From Spodoptera frugiperda (lineage: Eukaryota > Arthropoda > Insecta > Lepidoptera > Noctuidae): a stretch of DNA of 64,000 bases. Shown in pieces: positions 12,674 to 25,479 of this stretch. Position 1 is the stretch's first letter. Each line of letters opens with the position of its first letter. The stretch lies in NCBI RefSeq assembly GCF_023101765.2, contig NC_064226.1, forward strand, positions 13,027,251 through 13,091,250, given 5' to 3'. Below the pieces are notes generated by a model. It saw nothing but the letters and a program-made list of their open reading frames with translations, did not search any database and had not been told where the DNA came from. Position numbers and translations under genes: made by a program.

Positions 12674-12775
12674 TAGGAATGATAAAAATTAAAAATCTAT
12701 TCAGTCCATCAGTTCGGTAATGAAAAAATATTAGCCACGTAGCCAATATTTTTTTGTATTGTCATATAAGATTGT
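12674..12775 (-). mobile_element. MITE family T, fragment
   Basis: Holds only the inverted right end (AAAATTAAAAATCTATTCAG) and part of the interior. It is cut off at the Helitron-like element that starts at 12779. Confidence 0.55.
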
Positions 12776-12778
12776 TAA

Positions 12779-13148
12779 TCTTTATATATATAATTCTTCT
12801 GTACGTGTGTATGTCACTGAACTCCTCTTAAACGACTAGACGGATTTTGATGAAACTTTTTGTGTGTTCAAGAGGATCTGAGAATGGTTTAGATTCACAA
12901 TTTTATCCGCTGGACAATGTATTTTTAATTAATTTTTAATTTATTATTATTGTTGATTTTGGAATGTTTTATCGGATCCGACGGACGGCGCTACCATCGC
13001 AGTGTCAAATATTAATGACGTTAGATATTGTCATAACATTTGAATAATAATTTTCATCAAAAAGGTCCAGAATGTTTTAGCTTATTAAAAAAAGAATAAA
13101 ATTTTCAAATTAACGTGTAGACAGGACAACGTCTGTCGGGTCCGCTAG
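12779..13148 (+). mobile_element. Non-autonomous Helitron-like element
   Basis: Starts with TC after an A and ends with CTAG before a T, fitting insertion between A and T. A GACAG/CTGTC hairpin (13120-13124 with 13133-13137) lies 7 nt before the CTAG end. No Rep/helicase ORF. The 5' text (TGTACGTGTGTATGTCACTG) is of a type common in moth genomes. Confidence 0.6.
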
Positions 13149-13159
13149 TTTCATTATAA

Positions 13160-15370
13160 TATTTAACTTTCTATCATAGAAACTAGCGTAATGAGTTCTC
13201 TTTACTCTTATATATAAGAAAAAAGAAAAAAAAGCTGTCAGATGTTCAACTATTCATTTAATTAATATCCTCCACCATGCAGTGACAACTGGCTTCCTTA
13301 CCAATGAGAAACTTCACTTAATCAGCGTTTAATCATTCAATTATGAGCTTTATTGCCACTGCATAAGATTCACGTAAGACACATTCGTAATTTTGTAACA
13401 ATCTCTTAGATGTTACTTCAAATTAAGCCTTATTATTAAAAGGGTAAGGTTTGTTTTGAAGGTTGTGGGGTACGGGAACGGTATCTGCACGTGTGGTGAC
13501 GTCAGGCTGATGCACGTGCACGGTGCGCATGCGCATCTGCCGTCTAAAGTTCACTGCACTGCTCCCTAAAGGCTCTTCAAGATGTTTTAAGGTCTGTGCG
13601 TGATCTCTTATGATTTGCTATTTCAAATAATTTTATATTTAACAATATTTTTATAATTTCAATTATTTTACAGACGAATTTTATCCATATTTTATGAAAT
13701 TTCAAAGTGCTTTAATTTAAAAAAAAAAACAATAAAAATATAACACGTACCTACTTGAATTGAAATAATATTTGAATCACTGCAAGAACTAGAAGCTAAA
13801 AAGCACCAATCCATACAACTAGCCACGAAAAATACGTTTATGTTAGTAAAACAATAACTATGAAGCAGATTTATTTAAATTTCTCAACTTGTTTTGATCC
13901 ACAGTACGGAGAAACATAAAACTAAAGGAAAGCCAAAACAATTCCGCTAACCACAACAACTAATATGAGAAAAGGAAAATGTTTCTAGAAAAGGTTTTAT
14001 TCATGAAGTTTGCATAACTCATAGCCTAAACTTTAGCATGGCCGGTAACAATGCCAACTTTTTTATGTAAAAAAAAACTATTCACGTTCGATATATGAAT
14101 ATCGGATACTTAAAAATTCTATTCTATTGTATCAATCAATATAGTTCAATATATATATATTGTATCAATAAGTTTTGAATTTATGAAGAGTTTTTTTCAA
14201 CTGTTTTTATTTTTCTACTTTTCAAATATATATAACTTATTCAATAGGTACGTTATTGTTTACTTTATGATAAATCAGATAAGAAACGAGATCACACGAA
14301 CGACGATTCGTAATTAAATACTTGCCGAAATATATTGAAATAACTCCCTAAAGTAAATCAGTTAAAAGCACAAGTTTAACATCAAAACTCATTGATCCGT
14401 GCAAATTGCTGGGCTCAGGTAAAAATCCGTTGCACTTCAAAGGGATTCTTTCAAAAGAGGTCGAAAAACGAATGTGCTTATTGTATAAAACCTCTTTGTT
14501 GTATATATGGCTGTATAAATCAGTATGAAGGTGTAGTTGCGTGGGACAATACGAGAGAATAGATTTTGGACAAATGGCCGCGTGACAGCAGGCATCAATC
14601 GCCATTGTTAGATATATTTTCTCAGAAGAAACGTATTGCGCATTGTACTTCTCTCAGTTGTAGACGAAATATGTGCAACTTTGACTTTATTGGACTATCA
14701 CCTGGCTTCTTTTATCGATTAGCTTTTTTGTTCAGATAGAACGCACGTAGGCTTAAGCAGAAATGTTTTCATTAATTTGTGGTCAGATGACAACCGCTTC
14801 AAACAAAAATATCTGCTGAGTATAATTAAGACTCTATACAACGTCAACAACTTGTAACAAAATGACCATATACATCAAGAAGCGCAATTAAGTATAACCC
14901 AAGTAAAAATGTTAGGTAGAAAATTATAATTATGAAACAATTGAATAAGTTTCGAAAAAACAATTAACACGACTGGAGCTTGAAACAATGTTTTTTACAA
15001 CAAACATTCTTCTCATTTTAGTTTCAAATAGCGTTTACACGAAGATATAAACTTTTCAATTAAAATGTACGGAGTAGTTGGAACAGGAGTGCTCTTTGAT
15101 TTCCCTTACAATGGCTGCTCTCGAGAACTTGCAATAAAATAGGTTCGTTACAAAACTTCTTTGTAACAATAATAATTCATGTTAAAAACTTTCCGCTCCC
15201 TACTTTTTGGTAGTGAGACTTTATTTTCGACCTTTCTGTGACGACCTTCAAAGGAAAATGTACCAAGAGAACTTGCTACTTAAACAATAGACATTTTTAC
15301 ACAAAACTTTTGGAATTTAACTATGAACCTAGGACATGTTCTCTCCGTGTTATGTTAGTTCACAATAAAA
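13160..15370. other. AT-rich intronic DNA (bib intron 2), no gene seen
   Basis: No exon or repeat I can support. A GC-rich patch at 13475-13565, with CACGTG at 13489 and 13515, could be a regulatory site but has no further support. The minus frame 14605-14348 matches nothing known to me. Confidence 0.5.
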
Positions 15371-15374
15371 ATTA

Positions 15375-15656
15375 TGACCCGGTAAGAAAATTAAAATCTA
15401 TTTAGTCCGTCAGTTAGACAATGAAAACATATTAGACACGTATTTTTTTATTTTGTCATACTTATAAGATAACAATACTGATATAAAACTAATCAAAGTT
15501 TAGCAGAGGGAGCAGTGACATCATGCAACATTTCAAATCGATGTATATACGAAAGTATTTGTTTCCGTAAGAAAATAAAAAATATGTGTCCAATAGTTTT
15601 AAAATAATCTATAAGACGGACATTAAAATAAAAATTAGTCATCTGCCCCATTATTT
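15375..15656 (-). mobile_element. MITE-like element, family T, copy 3 (inverted)
   Basis: Reads on the minus strand as family T, from AGATGACTAATTTTTATTTT at the right to GTAAGAAAATTAAAATC-type sequence at the left. Full length. Confidence 0.75.
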
Positions 15657-15659
15657 TTA

Positions 15660-17855
15660 TTCCACATGATTGATTAAACAACACACAGCATACTGTATGT
15701 ATCTAGGTAATGAAGTCCTTTTTTACTATAGCTTAATCAAAAACCAAAATTAAACCTTATCTATCTGTTTTTAACACTCCATGTCGCTCACACTATACCA
15801 CAAGCCGTAACTAACGTCTCTAGTTCAGTCTGATACAGGATGACACCTGACAAGCGTTACTCAGTAATTGTATGGCCATCAAGTCTCATTGTCACACGAT
15901 ATTCAGTACTAACTATAACAGTTTGAAATTCCTATCGGACGGACAGTAAACACAGTGCCGTGAGCTTCGCCTGATATCAGTTGAAACTTGTATCAATATA
16001 TCATTTTAAAGTAAACATGTCACTCTGTTTGTATAATACTCCATGTTGCTTGGATACGATAGTGTCCTATTGCTTTATCTTATTTGAGGATTATCTTCGT
16101 TATTGGTACCTATATCTGGGTTTGTAGAATGCTGTCAGTCAGTTTGTTGATTTTTTTTTAGTCTGTTTGTTATGTTGACTCTATCAGACTTATATCACAT
16201 TAATACAATTACATAGGTACCTATAACATTGCATCAATGCAAGCCATAGATTGTTTTTACATTTTTCGAATACTTAATTATTTATTCGATACCTTCGCTT
16301 GAAGTTACGTAAATATAATGTAGGTCAAGTCATTAAAAACATTAACCAGAAACTACATTTCTCATTATGAAATATTCACACTCCAATAATATCTTGTTGA
16401 GATAAATCTTCAGGCCTACACCGCATGGATTTAAATTAATTACATTGTTTTGTATACAGATAAAAACCGCAAATTAAAACAACAGAATATTAAACCTCGA
16501 TTGACGAAGGAATTTATGTATTCATCCCGATGGAATGCGAATAAATTACAGCTTGAAACATAAAATTATTGAACTCGATAATCGATAGTCGGTTATAAAT
16601 TATAATCGATTACGAATAAACGATTCAGTCACCTTAAAAGGTTTCTGACATTTAAAAAATAATTATATGGAATAAAATGGGTAATTCGATAGATGATATT
16701 TCATCAATTTTGTTCATTTTAAAAGGACTGTGATTAATGACGTTTTCTTTAAGGTTTCATTATGGTCTCGCAATAATCCATCGTTATTATTTGAAGTGTA
16801 AAAAAGAAAAGATATTGTCACAGTTTAAACTAAGAATAGTTTGAAATATAGCTGAGTACGACATAATTTCTCATCTGCAAAATTCGCTGCTAGCTAAAAA
16901 CGTGAAGAATAAAAAAATATTGTTGAGAATCGCATTTTGCTACATTTAAAAAAGTTAAGAAATAAAAGATGGTTGTTGTTTTAATTCCTATTACGAAATT
17001 ATATATATATATATTTTTTTGTAAATACGTCATCTAAAGCTGACCATTCACTGCTAAAGACTCCCATAAACAAAGAGCGCCGTAACAAATCACCCTACAC
17101 TTAACATACATAATTATAACAGTGGTGAATAATAGATAACGTTGATTAATTATTATAATCCGTTGTCACTCACTGACCGACAATATTAATCAGGTAATTT
17201 ATAATTAAATAACTCGAGAAACACCCCTGTAGTCGTTTGTAATAAATATATTACTGGCTGGTAAGAGAACAAAGAGATCATGAATAGTCAATTGAATTGA
17301 AATATGTATAAAATATTTAAATGAAGAATATTGTTGGAATATTCTTTGCTATTTGCTGGTTTTCAATAATAAATAGGTACCTACTTTTTATTAGCTTTAT
17401 CCTTTAATAATTTCTCCAAAAATAGATGTGTAATAGTTATACTAAAAGTAGTTTAAGTTTGGTTGACAGACTAGATATATCACAACAGAAGATTATTGTA
17501 GTTTCTAAGTATAGCTTATTGAATTCGTAGTTTTGTACGTAGAGTAACCTAGCTACGCTACGCCGTAGCATGTTATGAAAATTTTAAGCCATCTCCTTTA
17601 TAAGTAGGCTTTATAAGTAAGATCCAAAGGATAATTGTTTAAAATAAAAATAGTTTCTTATTATGTTTTATTACCACGTAAATCACAATACAAATCCTAT
17701 ATTGTTATCACAGTTACCTACTACAACGCATCTGCTACTACTCCTACGCGACGGAACACAGAAATCAGGGAGCAACCCTAACTAATGCCTCAAGTCTTTT
17801 CCTGGGCAGGTGGTGAAGACACAGCTGGTAAAAAATCAGGCCATATGACATAGAC
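15660..17855. other. AT-rich intronic DNA (bib intron 2), no gene seen
   Basis: Only simple AT runs (for example 17002-17018). No exon similarity found on either strand. Confidence 0.5.
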
Positions 17856-17859
17856 TTAC

Positions 17860-20800
17860 CCATAAATAGCGGCTGCGCCTGCGATGGCCCCGCCGCACTG
17901 CGCGGCGACGTACAGCGCAGCGCGGAGCGGGGACACGCGCCGGCGCACGCACAACGCCGCCGACACCGCCGGGTTCACGTGAGCACCTGTACCATAATGC
18001 GTATGAGTATTCTGCAAGTATGTAATTGTATGCAAGTTGTATGTACTACTTTAATTACATAGGATTTGGGCGAAAACTGGATGTAATGAATGTATAAATA
18101 TTCACATTATTAAAAGAAAGTTACGTCTGGTATTGCAATCATGCGTCCTAGGGGATAAAATGCACGTTGTTATGTACGACATCCATTAAGTACCTACAAT
18201 ATTTTTAAAGAGTTTTTTATAAAGTAATACATTCGTAAATCATCTTACATTATTGGGCAAGCATATGCCAAATAAAGATTAGATATTTTTCTTCTAGAAT
18301 GTGTTTAGAGAAGCAACAAGTAAATATCGATATCCACTCATCCAGCAACAACCCTATTCTTTAAGTGAAAGCAAAAATAATTCCTTGTCACAAACAGATT
18401 TCACTGCCCAAACTAAAAAACAAAATAGAAACTCATCAGACACGTTTAGTTAGTTATTGTCGCTAAAACTTTCTGGAGGATTTAATAACCGATGCTGGGA
18501 GGAAGCGAGGAGGTAGTTGTTTGAGGACCGGAGGATCAAGGGAATGATAAAGTTGGGATCGCACCGATCAACATTTGAAGTCTAAAACCCTGGCAACAAT
18601 AAGCTTTATGTACAAACTTTACAATTTATTTACGTAAAGCCGTAACAAATTGTGATTTATTTATTTTTGTCGAGTATTATACTTTGGTACGGTGTCACAT
18701 AATGGGTCTTTACGAGAGGATTAAAATTGATGTGAGTTGCGAGCAATTAATTTTGGTATTAGTATGACCGAGTGACATGTGACGTGGCTTGCGGCAGTGA
18801 CCACCAAATATGCGGTGAATCCATTCCTTTGTTTTATATTACACGAACAATTTTAAAACAAAGATATTTTACTATTGGAATACTGGCGGGTCAGACTAGG
18901 GCGAAAACGGGTTAGCGATAACGATAAAACATTTGATGATTGAACTACCTAGTTCAATTGTAATAAGAATTCTATTAGGTACTGAACATTTTGCAATCGA
19001 TAACACTCAATTAATACCATGCTGAAAGTCAAATTCATAATCATTGCGCAGCGTATATTTTTGTTCCGTTTATATTAGCAATATTTCATTTATATAAACG
19101 TTTCCATAATTAGCTACAGATGAATATTATAATTTCACGTTTTAATTACAAGTTTGTTTATTTACAGGTAGGTATGTGGATTGTGGCTCATATTTAATTT
19201 TATATCTGGTTTCCGTAGCTGTAATTATTATACCGAATTTGTGTTCGTGGGCGGAGAGTTAAATAAATATGTTTGTATCCACTATATTTTTTGTGATTTA
19301 GTATTTTATTATAGCTACCAGCTACCGAAGGAGGCTACGGAAGGCCCAATTACGCCCTTTACAATATTCCAAATCCCCGATTCCCCAACAACCCTTAAAT
19401 TCCTAACCCCCAAAAAACCGGCAACGCACTTGTAACTCCTTTGTTGTGTCGGGTGTCCATGACCGACGGCGATTGCTCAGTGTTTCGTCTGCTCGTATAC
19501 GCGTATACCATAAGAAATGCAAATTAATGGTTGCTTTGACACTTAATAAATAACTTGCGAGACTGACTCAAAGAAGAACGCAGAACGTAGAAGCACAAAC
19601 AAAGTTCCCATTTTCAGAACACAGTCATTAGGTACATAACAAAGTAACATTTCAACACCAACTTGATTTGGTGTTGAACATAATTTTCACCTTCACATTT
19701 CCTTTGTATTAAAAGGCAAGTCGTACAAAAATCACCATTTTGTCATTGACATAAAACATATTTTTACATAGCAATGCAATCAGAGAGTCCTTAAGTACGT
19801 AATGAATTCGGCCCCGTGGCCCGTTGGCCAGCTGTTACGGCGCTGACTAAGTACTCTACGATTATTCGCCCTGAATTTTCCCTCCCACATTAAAATATTG
19901 TTTTCGTAAAATCTAACTTATCTGCGAAGCGTACGTTCAGAATAACAAATTCGGTGGCGAGATAAAATCGTCCACGTTAGTATTCGCACCGAATATTCGG
20001 TCCCATGTCGGCGTCAGAGGAGAAATCACCATAGTGGGCACGCGATAATGGCTGGCCGGATGTTTACCTGCGTTCCGGGTAATATAATAGCTAAGATACA
20101 GTAGATAGCCTTGAGGTGTGCCACCCCCGGCAGTGCAGAGAAATGCGATATCAAGAACGTTAATACTACGTGCCCAGATGTGTCAATATGAATATCCAAC
20201 ACAATGCGTACGCCCGAACATTATTGCTTTATCGCTATACGGAGGATCACACAACCTCCGGGGTTATCAATATTCAAAATCAATTTGAACATTAAACAGA
20301 ATATGTATAAACCTGTACTGGTATAAAGTAACGCGTGTACGGAGAGGAACGCAAAAAATAAAATGGAAACAGGTGGATTAACCGATGCGACGTGACACAG
20401 ATATATCGAGTGCAAAGTCGAACTACTACGCCTATCGATTATTCAGATTGTGTTACGTAGCTCTCAGTGAACCAGGGAATATCACCAACTGTGTGTACAG
20501 CCCCCGGCGTGATACGATCTACAAAAAGAACAAAAGCCTAACGTCTGTTTTATATAAATGACGTCACATTACAACACCAACACCCGATAGAATAAACGTG
20601 AAGTATTTTCACGTTGAAGTTTTCAGAGACAATATTTTTGACAAAGAACTTTTATGACGTACTCCTTCGGGAATCGTGATACCAAGTTATTTCTTACAGA
20701 AATCTGATTTATAATACTGCTCTCTACGCTCTATAACATCGCAATAAAGACGAATTATTTATCGTTCTTTAAAACTCTCGACAAGTTTTAAAGGAAGCTC

Positions 20801-23270
20801 AGTTGACAATACAACTTCTTGCAGTCTACTTCCTGAGTACACATTGATAAATGAATTCAGCACCGAGCGTCTAAAATAAAAAGAACACGCACAAACAAGT
20901 ATTCAGTGAGAACTTAAAAGGAGTCTCGACAATAGTGCCTTCTTTATACCACTACAGACATCCACTCGTTGAAAACTGAGCTTAACTAGGTTTAAACGTA
21001 ACTCCCATTATAATTTATGCATCGATTGAAGCTGTACATTAGTCCGCGCTCAAAATAGGGATGTCCACTTGTCCAGCCATTAGTGAAAATTAGGGCAACT
21101 CGGTCGAGGGTGTATTCTAAAAATTCATCACGGTAACCGCGAACATTGTAGATGCAAGAATCGTGGCTGATTGCGGACGAGAGAGCTTTCTCCGGGTTAT
21201 TGTTATTTTTGATATAATTTAAAATGTCATTGTCCCGCGTCATGTGATCGCCATTATAAAGTTATATCGAGGGGACAAAGGGTGAAGGGTGCACGTGTTG
21301 GATAGGTTATAATAATCCCGCCTATCGTGCTTAAATGTCATGTAGTTTTATGGGAAGTCGCGTCAAAATTGTCTATCCGCATCTAATTTATTATTACTTT
21401 CTGAATATATTAATGTTTTTATTTTAAACAAAGTGAATAAGTATCGTTTTAGTACCTACACCTTGTGTCTTTTAATTTTATTCCGTTGCAAAATAAGCCT
21501 AGACATTTAAAATATAGCGTAACATTTCTTACAAAAAATACAATCAGTAAGAACCTACTTGACGGGTAAAAACTCAAGACTTTCGCGCTGCAGCCGCCAC
21601 GGCCGCGCCGAACCTTTTTTGAAAAAAAAGACGGATAATTGTGAACATCTGCACGCTGCGGCTCGGCCCGTAACTCATCCGAGCGCGCGACGGCCTGTGC
21701 TATCAAACGCGTATAAATTACCAAACGATGCCGGGTTAATTGGACCCTACACACGACACCGACCATTTCGACCCTAGCTGTGTAACTATCGAGTAAAAAC
21801 ACAGAAACAAAACCGATACTACCGCTTCCATTTACAGTTGATACACCATGTCTCGAATACTCCGACAAAATGAATCGTAAAACAAAACACCCGCTACAGT
21901 TACTGGATCATATTGAATGTACAAAAAAGATTTATACAGGTACGGTAGCTTATGTTATGTTGGAATATATCAATACTGAATCCAGGCTTACGTAGTGCCT
22001 TTTGGAATATTTTTGTGGTTCATAAAATCCGAGGTGAACCAGAGCACAAATATCGTGCCGACAAAATAAATGTTTCGGTACTGTAATAACATTCCATTAC
22101 TGGATAAAAAGTAAGAAAATTAAAGCAGAAGCACCATCTGCAGCATAATTAACAAAGAAGTTTTAATATTTCTTATTTTATTTGCGGTAAGGATTATAAG
22201 GATTGCGTTAAGCGCACAATCACTTATTAAAAAGAAACAAATAAATATGCAAACGAAGGGTCTCCCGTCCCCGTCCCACGTTAACATTGGAAATTATAAG
22301 TTGAAATAACATTGTACCACGTGGGCGCTCATCTTTTATTTTCCTTGCCAATTACGGCGCGCATTCCTCGATTCCTCGTAACTTGTAATTCCAAGTTCCC
22401 ACAGTAATGTAATCGTGTTTGTCCTTTATTTCTTGAAAGCTATTTTAGGACTACCTGTCCTATTTTATTGGCAGCGTCAAGCGCTCCTGCTAGTTAGTAA
22501 TCTTTGAAACCTGCCACAATAATATTATGGTTGGGCCGCGGGCGATTTATAAAAAAACAGTCTATTCAATTAGTGTGGGAAGACATGTTGTCCACTAAGA
22601 AGTTCTGATAAGCAGTCTGTTAATGCACAGGAACTATTGGTGTCACATGTCATCTTTACAAATTTTACAAAGGTAAGGGTTCTCCTAACTGGCGCTATTG
22701 TTTGAACAGATTGACTGCAACAAAGAGAGGCGTGCCGTAACACAAAGCATAACAAGCAAAAAATGGTATTGACACAGGTACAAACAGAGATTTACTTCCA
22801 CAAGACAAGCGCTGCTGTACCTTAAAATGTGTTTTGATTTTGTTATTTTTTCGCTTGTTTTTGGCATACCTCAAGTAGATACTCTATTTGACATGACTAT
22901 TGTACCTAACATGATAAACGGTACGTGACTGAGTCTCACCAGATATGTTAGCGAAGCAGAGAGTGAGCGTCGCGATGGCACAGCCTGAAGCGAGCGCAGT
23001 GGAGAGCAGCACGGCCGAGGCGGAGGCTCCCACGCCCGCGCCACCAGCCGCCCCGCACACGATGAACACATACAGAAAGGAGGCCGCGCACTCTGCTACC
23101 ACTGCCTTCCACAACGAAAGAGTCCGCACTTCCACCCGCGCCGGTACCCTCCCCGACAAGCACCCGTCACCAGAGTTCGCATCCTTTCGTAAACACTCCA
23201 ATTTCTCAAACAAAGTAACAATATGCTGTTCTAAATTCTCATCCGATATGTTAAACGCCTGTTCTCCCAT
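17860..23270 (-). CDS. bib: big brain (bib), aquaporin-family neurogenic protein; 5' coding part only
   Basis: Two coding exons, read on the minus strand: 23270..22940 and 17986..17860 (458 nt, 152 codons, ending inside a split Gly codon). The first Met used is at 23270; an in-frame Met lies 10 codons upstream, but family proteins start near the EHIVTLFE-like segment, seen here as QHIVTLFEKLECLRKD. Exon 1 holds the first two MIP membrane segments (VAECAASFLYVFIVCGAA; ASAVLLSTALASG). The junction recreates ISGAHVNPAV, with the first NPA pore motif at residues 115-117, and exon 2 continues into AALYVAAQCGG. Drosophila Bib is a MIP-family membrane protein needed for Notch-dependent lateral inhibition. 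Donors are G|GTGAGA and GG|GTAAGT; the exon 2 acceptor is ACAG|GTGC. The second NPA motif and the long C-terminal tail are not in the window and should lie to its left. The sequence supports bib rather than a generic water channel through its N-terminus and its AEC-FLYVFIVCGAA segment. Confidence 0.9.
17990..19320. other. bib intron 1, right of exon 2; nothing recognised
   Basis: AT-rich, with no long frame and no repeat matching others in the window. Confidence 0.5.
19327..19510 (+). mobile_element. SINE family A, 5'-truncated copy
   Basis: Starts within the family (AAGGCCCAATTACGCCC), then CCCCCAAAAAACCGGCAACG and CGGGTGTCCATGACCGACGG. More diverged than the copies at 9685 and 12145. Confidence 0.7.
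19520..22930. other. bib intron 1; GC patch with an unexplained minus-strand frame
   Basis: No exon recognised. A GC-rich stretch at 21580-21780 carries a 139-codon minus frame (21868-21449) with no domain or compositional sign of a protein, more likely a chance frame over a CpG-rich regulatory patch inside the bib intron. The rest is AT-rich. Confidence 0.4.
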
Positions 23271-23329
23271 TTTTAAATGAAAAAGTAAAACTAGTAACAC
23301 TATTCAAGCTCTATGCATTTTCAAATTTC

Positions 23330-23520
23330 GTACGCGCGCGGTTTACTTACGACCACTTTCGGTAAAACGGGCGACAAACGACGCGATCCGCGCGGCCGTC
23401 AGTCTCGCAATGCCGGCGAGCCAGTGAATGAAGCGAGTGAATGGGAGGCAAGCGGGGGCGCCGCACATGTCCCGGCCGCCCGACACTTGTTACACCCCGC
23501 CCACGAGACCTGCACTTTCA
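23330..23520 (-). promoter_or_regulatory. GC-rich bib promoter / 5' UTR candidate
   Basis: A CpG-rich patch in AT-rich surroundings lies 60-250 bp upstream of the bib start codon. On the minus strand a strong donor (GTAAGT) occupies 23350..23345, and the nearest usable acceptor upstream of the ATG gives an intron of about 60 nt. A short 5' UTR exon ending at 23351 is therefore possible. No TATA box or initiator is convincing. The long plus-strand frame here (23313-23606) reflects base composition only. Confidence 0.35.
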
Positions 23521-23529
23521 GCGAGGGTG

Positions 23530-24890
23530 TAATCAAATCGCCGACTTGGCACCGCACTATTACAATACATTTTAATTGGACAAAAGTATTTACATTTATT
23601 TTTTAACCCCCGAAAAGTGCAGCATTGGTTATAAAGACTTTTTGCGTCAAATGTAAATCAACAGATGGGGCTTGTAGTTTGTAGTATGTGATCTGTTACA
23701 TTGAAGTTATTACCCTTTTCATATGGGTAACAAAAAGAATAATGTCCTGACTGAGCTTTTCGCTGAAGTTTTACAGCTGTACCCACGTCCTATCTGGGAA
23801 TAAAGGCATGTGTCAGGATAATGGGTACTTTAGGGAAACGTTTTACATTACACTTCGGTTGTAACTCCAACTCCGAGACAGCCGACATAAATACTCCAGA
23901 ACAGTCAACTTCAGGGTGACTTAAATGGTGTAATCCGCGGAGAACGTAATCCGCGCCTTTGTTAAGTCCCTAAAGCTCGGAGATAGGAATGCAAAGACGA
24001 AAACAATATTACTCCTACTTACGGAAATCCAGTTAGAAATTGGAAATTAATGCTGTATGAGGAAACCTAAGAAAAAAATGTGTTAGATTTGTAATTCTAC
24101 GAATTTGTTAGTCGTAAGTAGCACAGATGATTGTCAAAAGACTTAAAATAAAGAGGTCAGTGGCCAATCAAGTGGGCGAGACCTTGCATCACAATTTGAT
24201 TAGTGTCCCGCATCGGCCAGAGACGCTCGTAAATTCATTAATCATTTAGTTTGTGGGTACCAACTAGCAGGACCAGCAGGTATCTAAATCTCAATAAAGT
24301 ATCACTTCAACTGAGTCATCTGTCCTTAATCTGACTGAAATAGATGATTCACTTGCCTTGTTTCTTTAGTGATCGCCGGAATTTGGTAAAGATAACTATA
24401 TACATAATTATACATATTAGCATATAAATAATTATAAATACATATTGCAAATTATTTTCTACTTTCAAGCCTACCTTTCAGGTTTAAATTTCTTTGTTCA
24501 GATTTGACTCCAATTTGTAATTCAAACTGCTTAAACTTTGCGTATCACTCTCCCATTTCTCCCAACCAAAGACTCCTTGCTATATATACCCAGTTATACT
24601 TGTAACAGTCCAACTAACAAACTTTCTTCTTATAAGTATTTACAAATTAATAATAATACATTAATAAACTTTTATCTCAAGACTTTCTCACGTTCATATT
24701 TTATCACTCTGTAACTATATCTGTAATGATCAGTGGTATCATGATGGTATGAAGTGGTCTACTGTCGAGCCTCATCCATAAAGTACTGAGAATCGGGTAT
24801 GAAACCCGATAGTATAGGTGTACGGTTCATGATCAAACTGTTAGTCTTTAAGTAACATTGACGCGTTCTATACCTTGCGGGAATAGGGTA
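23530..24890. other. Intergenic DNA between bib and Cul4, nothing recognised
   Basis: AT-rich, with no supported gene and no repeat shared with the rest of the window. Confidence 0.5.
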
Positions 24891-24893
24891 ATA

Positions 24894-25165
24894 GACAAGG
24901 TATGAAAATAAAAAGTCTAATTAGTCCGTCTGTCATATAATTAAAAAGTATTAGACATTTATATTATTTTTTATTTTATCGTATAAAGTTATAATATGTA
25001 CTTAGATAAAACGGAGTTATGTTTGGGAGTAGCAGGTCATTTCATTATGTCATGTTACTCTATAAAATCGGGACGTCACATAATATTTCAAATCAATGTA
25101 TCGTCGATATTATTTAATTTTGTAAGTATAAAATACGTGTCTTATGTTTTGAAATAATCTACCTG
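24894..25165 (-). mobile_element. MITE family T, copy 4 (inverted, end lost)
   Basis: AAAATAAAAAGTCTAATTAG followed by TCCGTC at the left, and ATGTTTTGAAATAATCTACC at the right. The terminal segment seen in copy 3 is missing. Confidence 0.6.
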
Positions 25166-25349
25166 ATTCAAGATTGGTGGAAGGTGGGTAATCTACACGA
25201 TACAAATTGTACCTAATTTTATTAATTCTTTTTTCTTTCAAACATCTTTATCACATTTAGCTAAGGTACCTAACCCTTTTAGTGCCGGGATTAAAAACAG
25301 TCAAAGCACTGCAGCGACTTCCCTTAAAAAGGTGCAAATCATCAATGAA

Positions 25350-25475
25350 TCTTCTCCCACTTTAGTTGGGGCAAGAAAGAGTGTCAGACTCTTACTGACT
25401 AAAAACTACCCCGTACCTAATCTTGCTTTTCGAGCCGTAGTCCAAAGAACCCGTTTAGTCGTCCGCGGCATGACA
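25350..25475 (-). mobile_element. SINE-like repeat, family B, copy 2
   Basis: AATCTTCTCCCACTTTAGTT, then GAGTGTCAGACTCTTACTGA and onward. More diverged than other family members. Confidence 0.65.
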
Positions 25476-25479
25476 ACCC

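Noticed and set aside
21449..21868. 139-codon minus-strand frame in bib intron 1
   Set aside because: No recognisable domain, no splice context, and its GC-rich middle explains the lack of stops.
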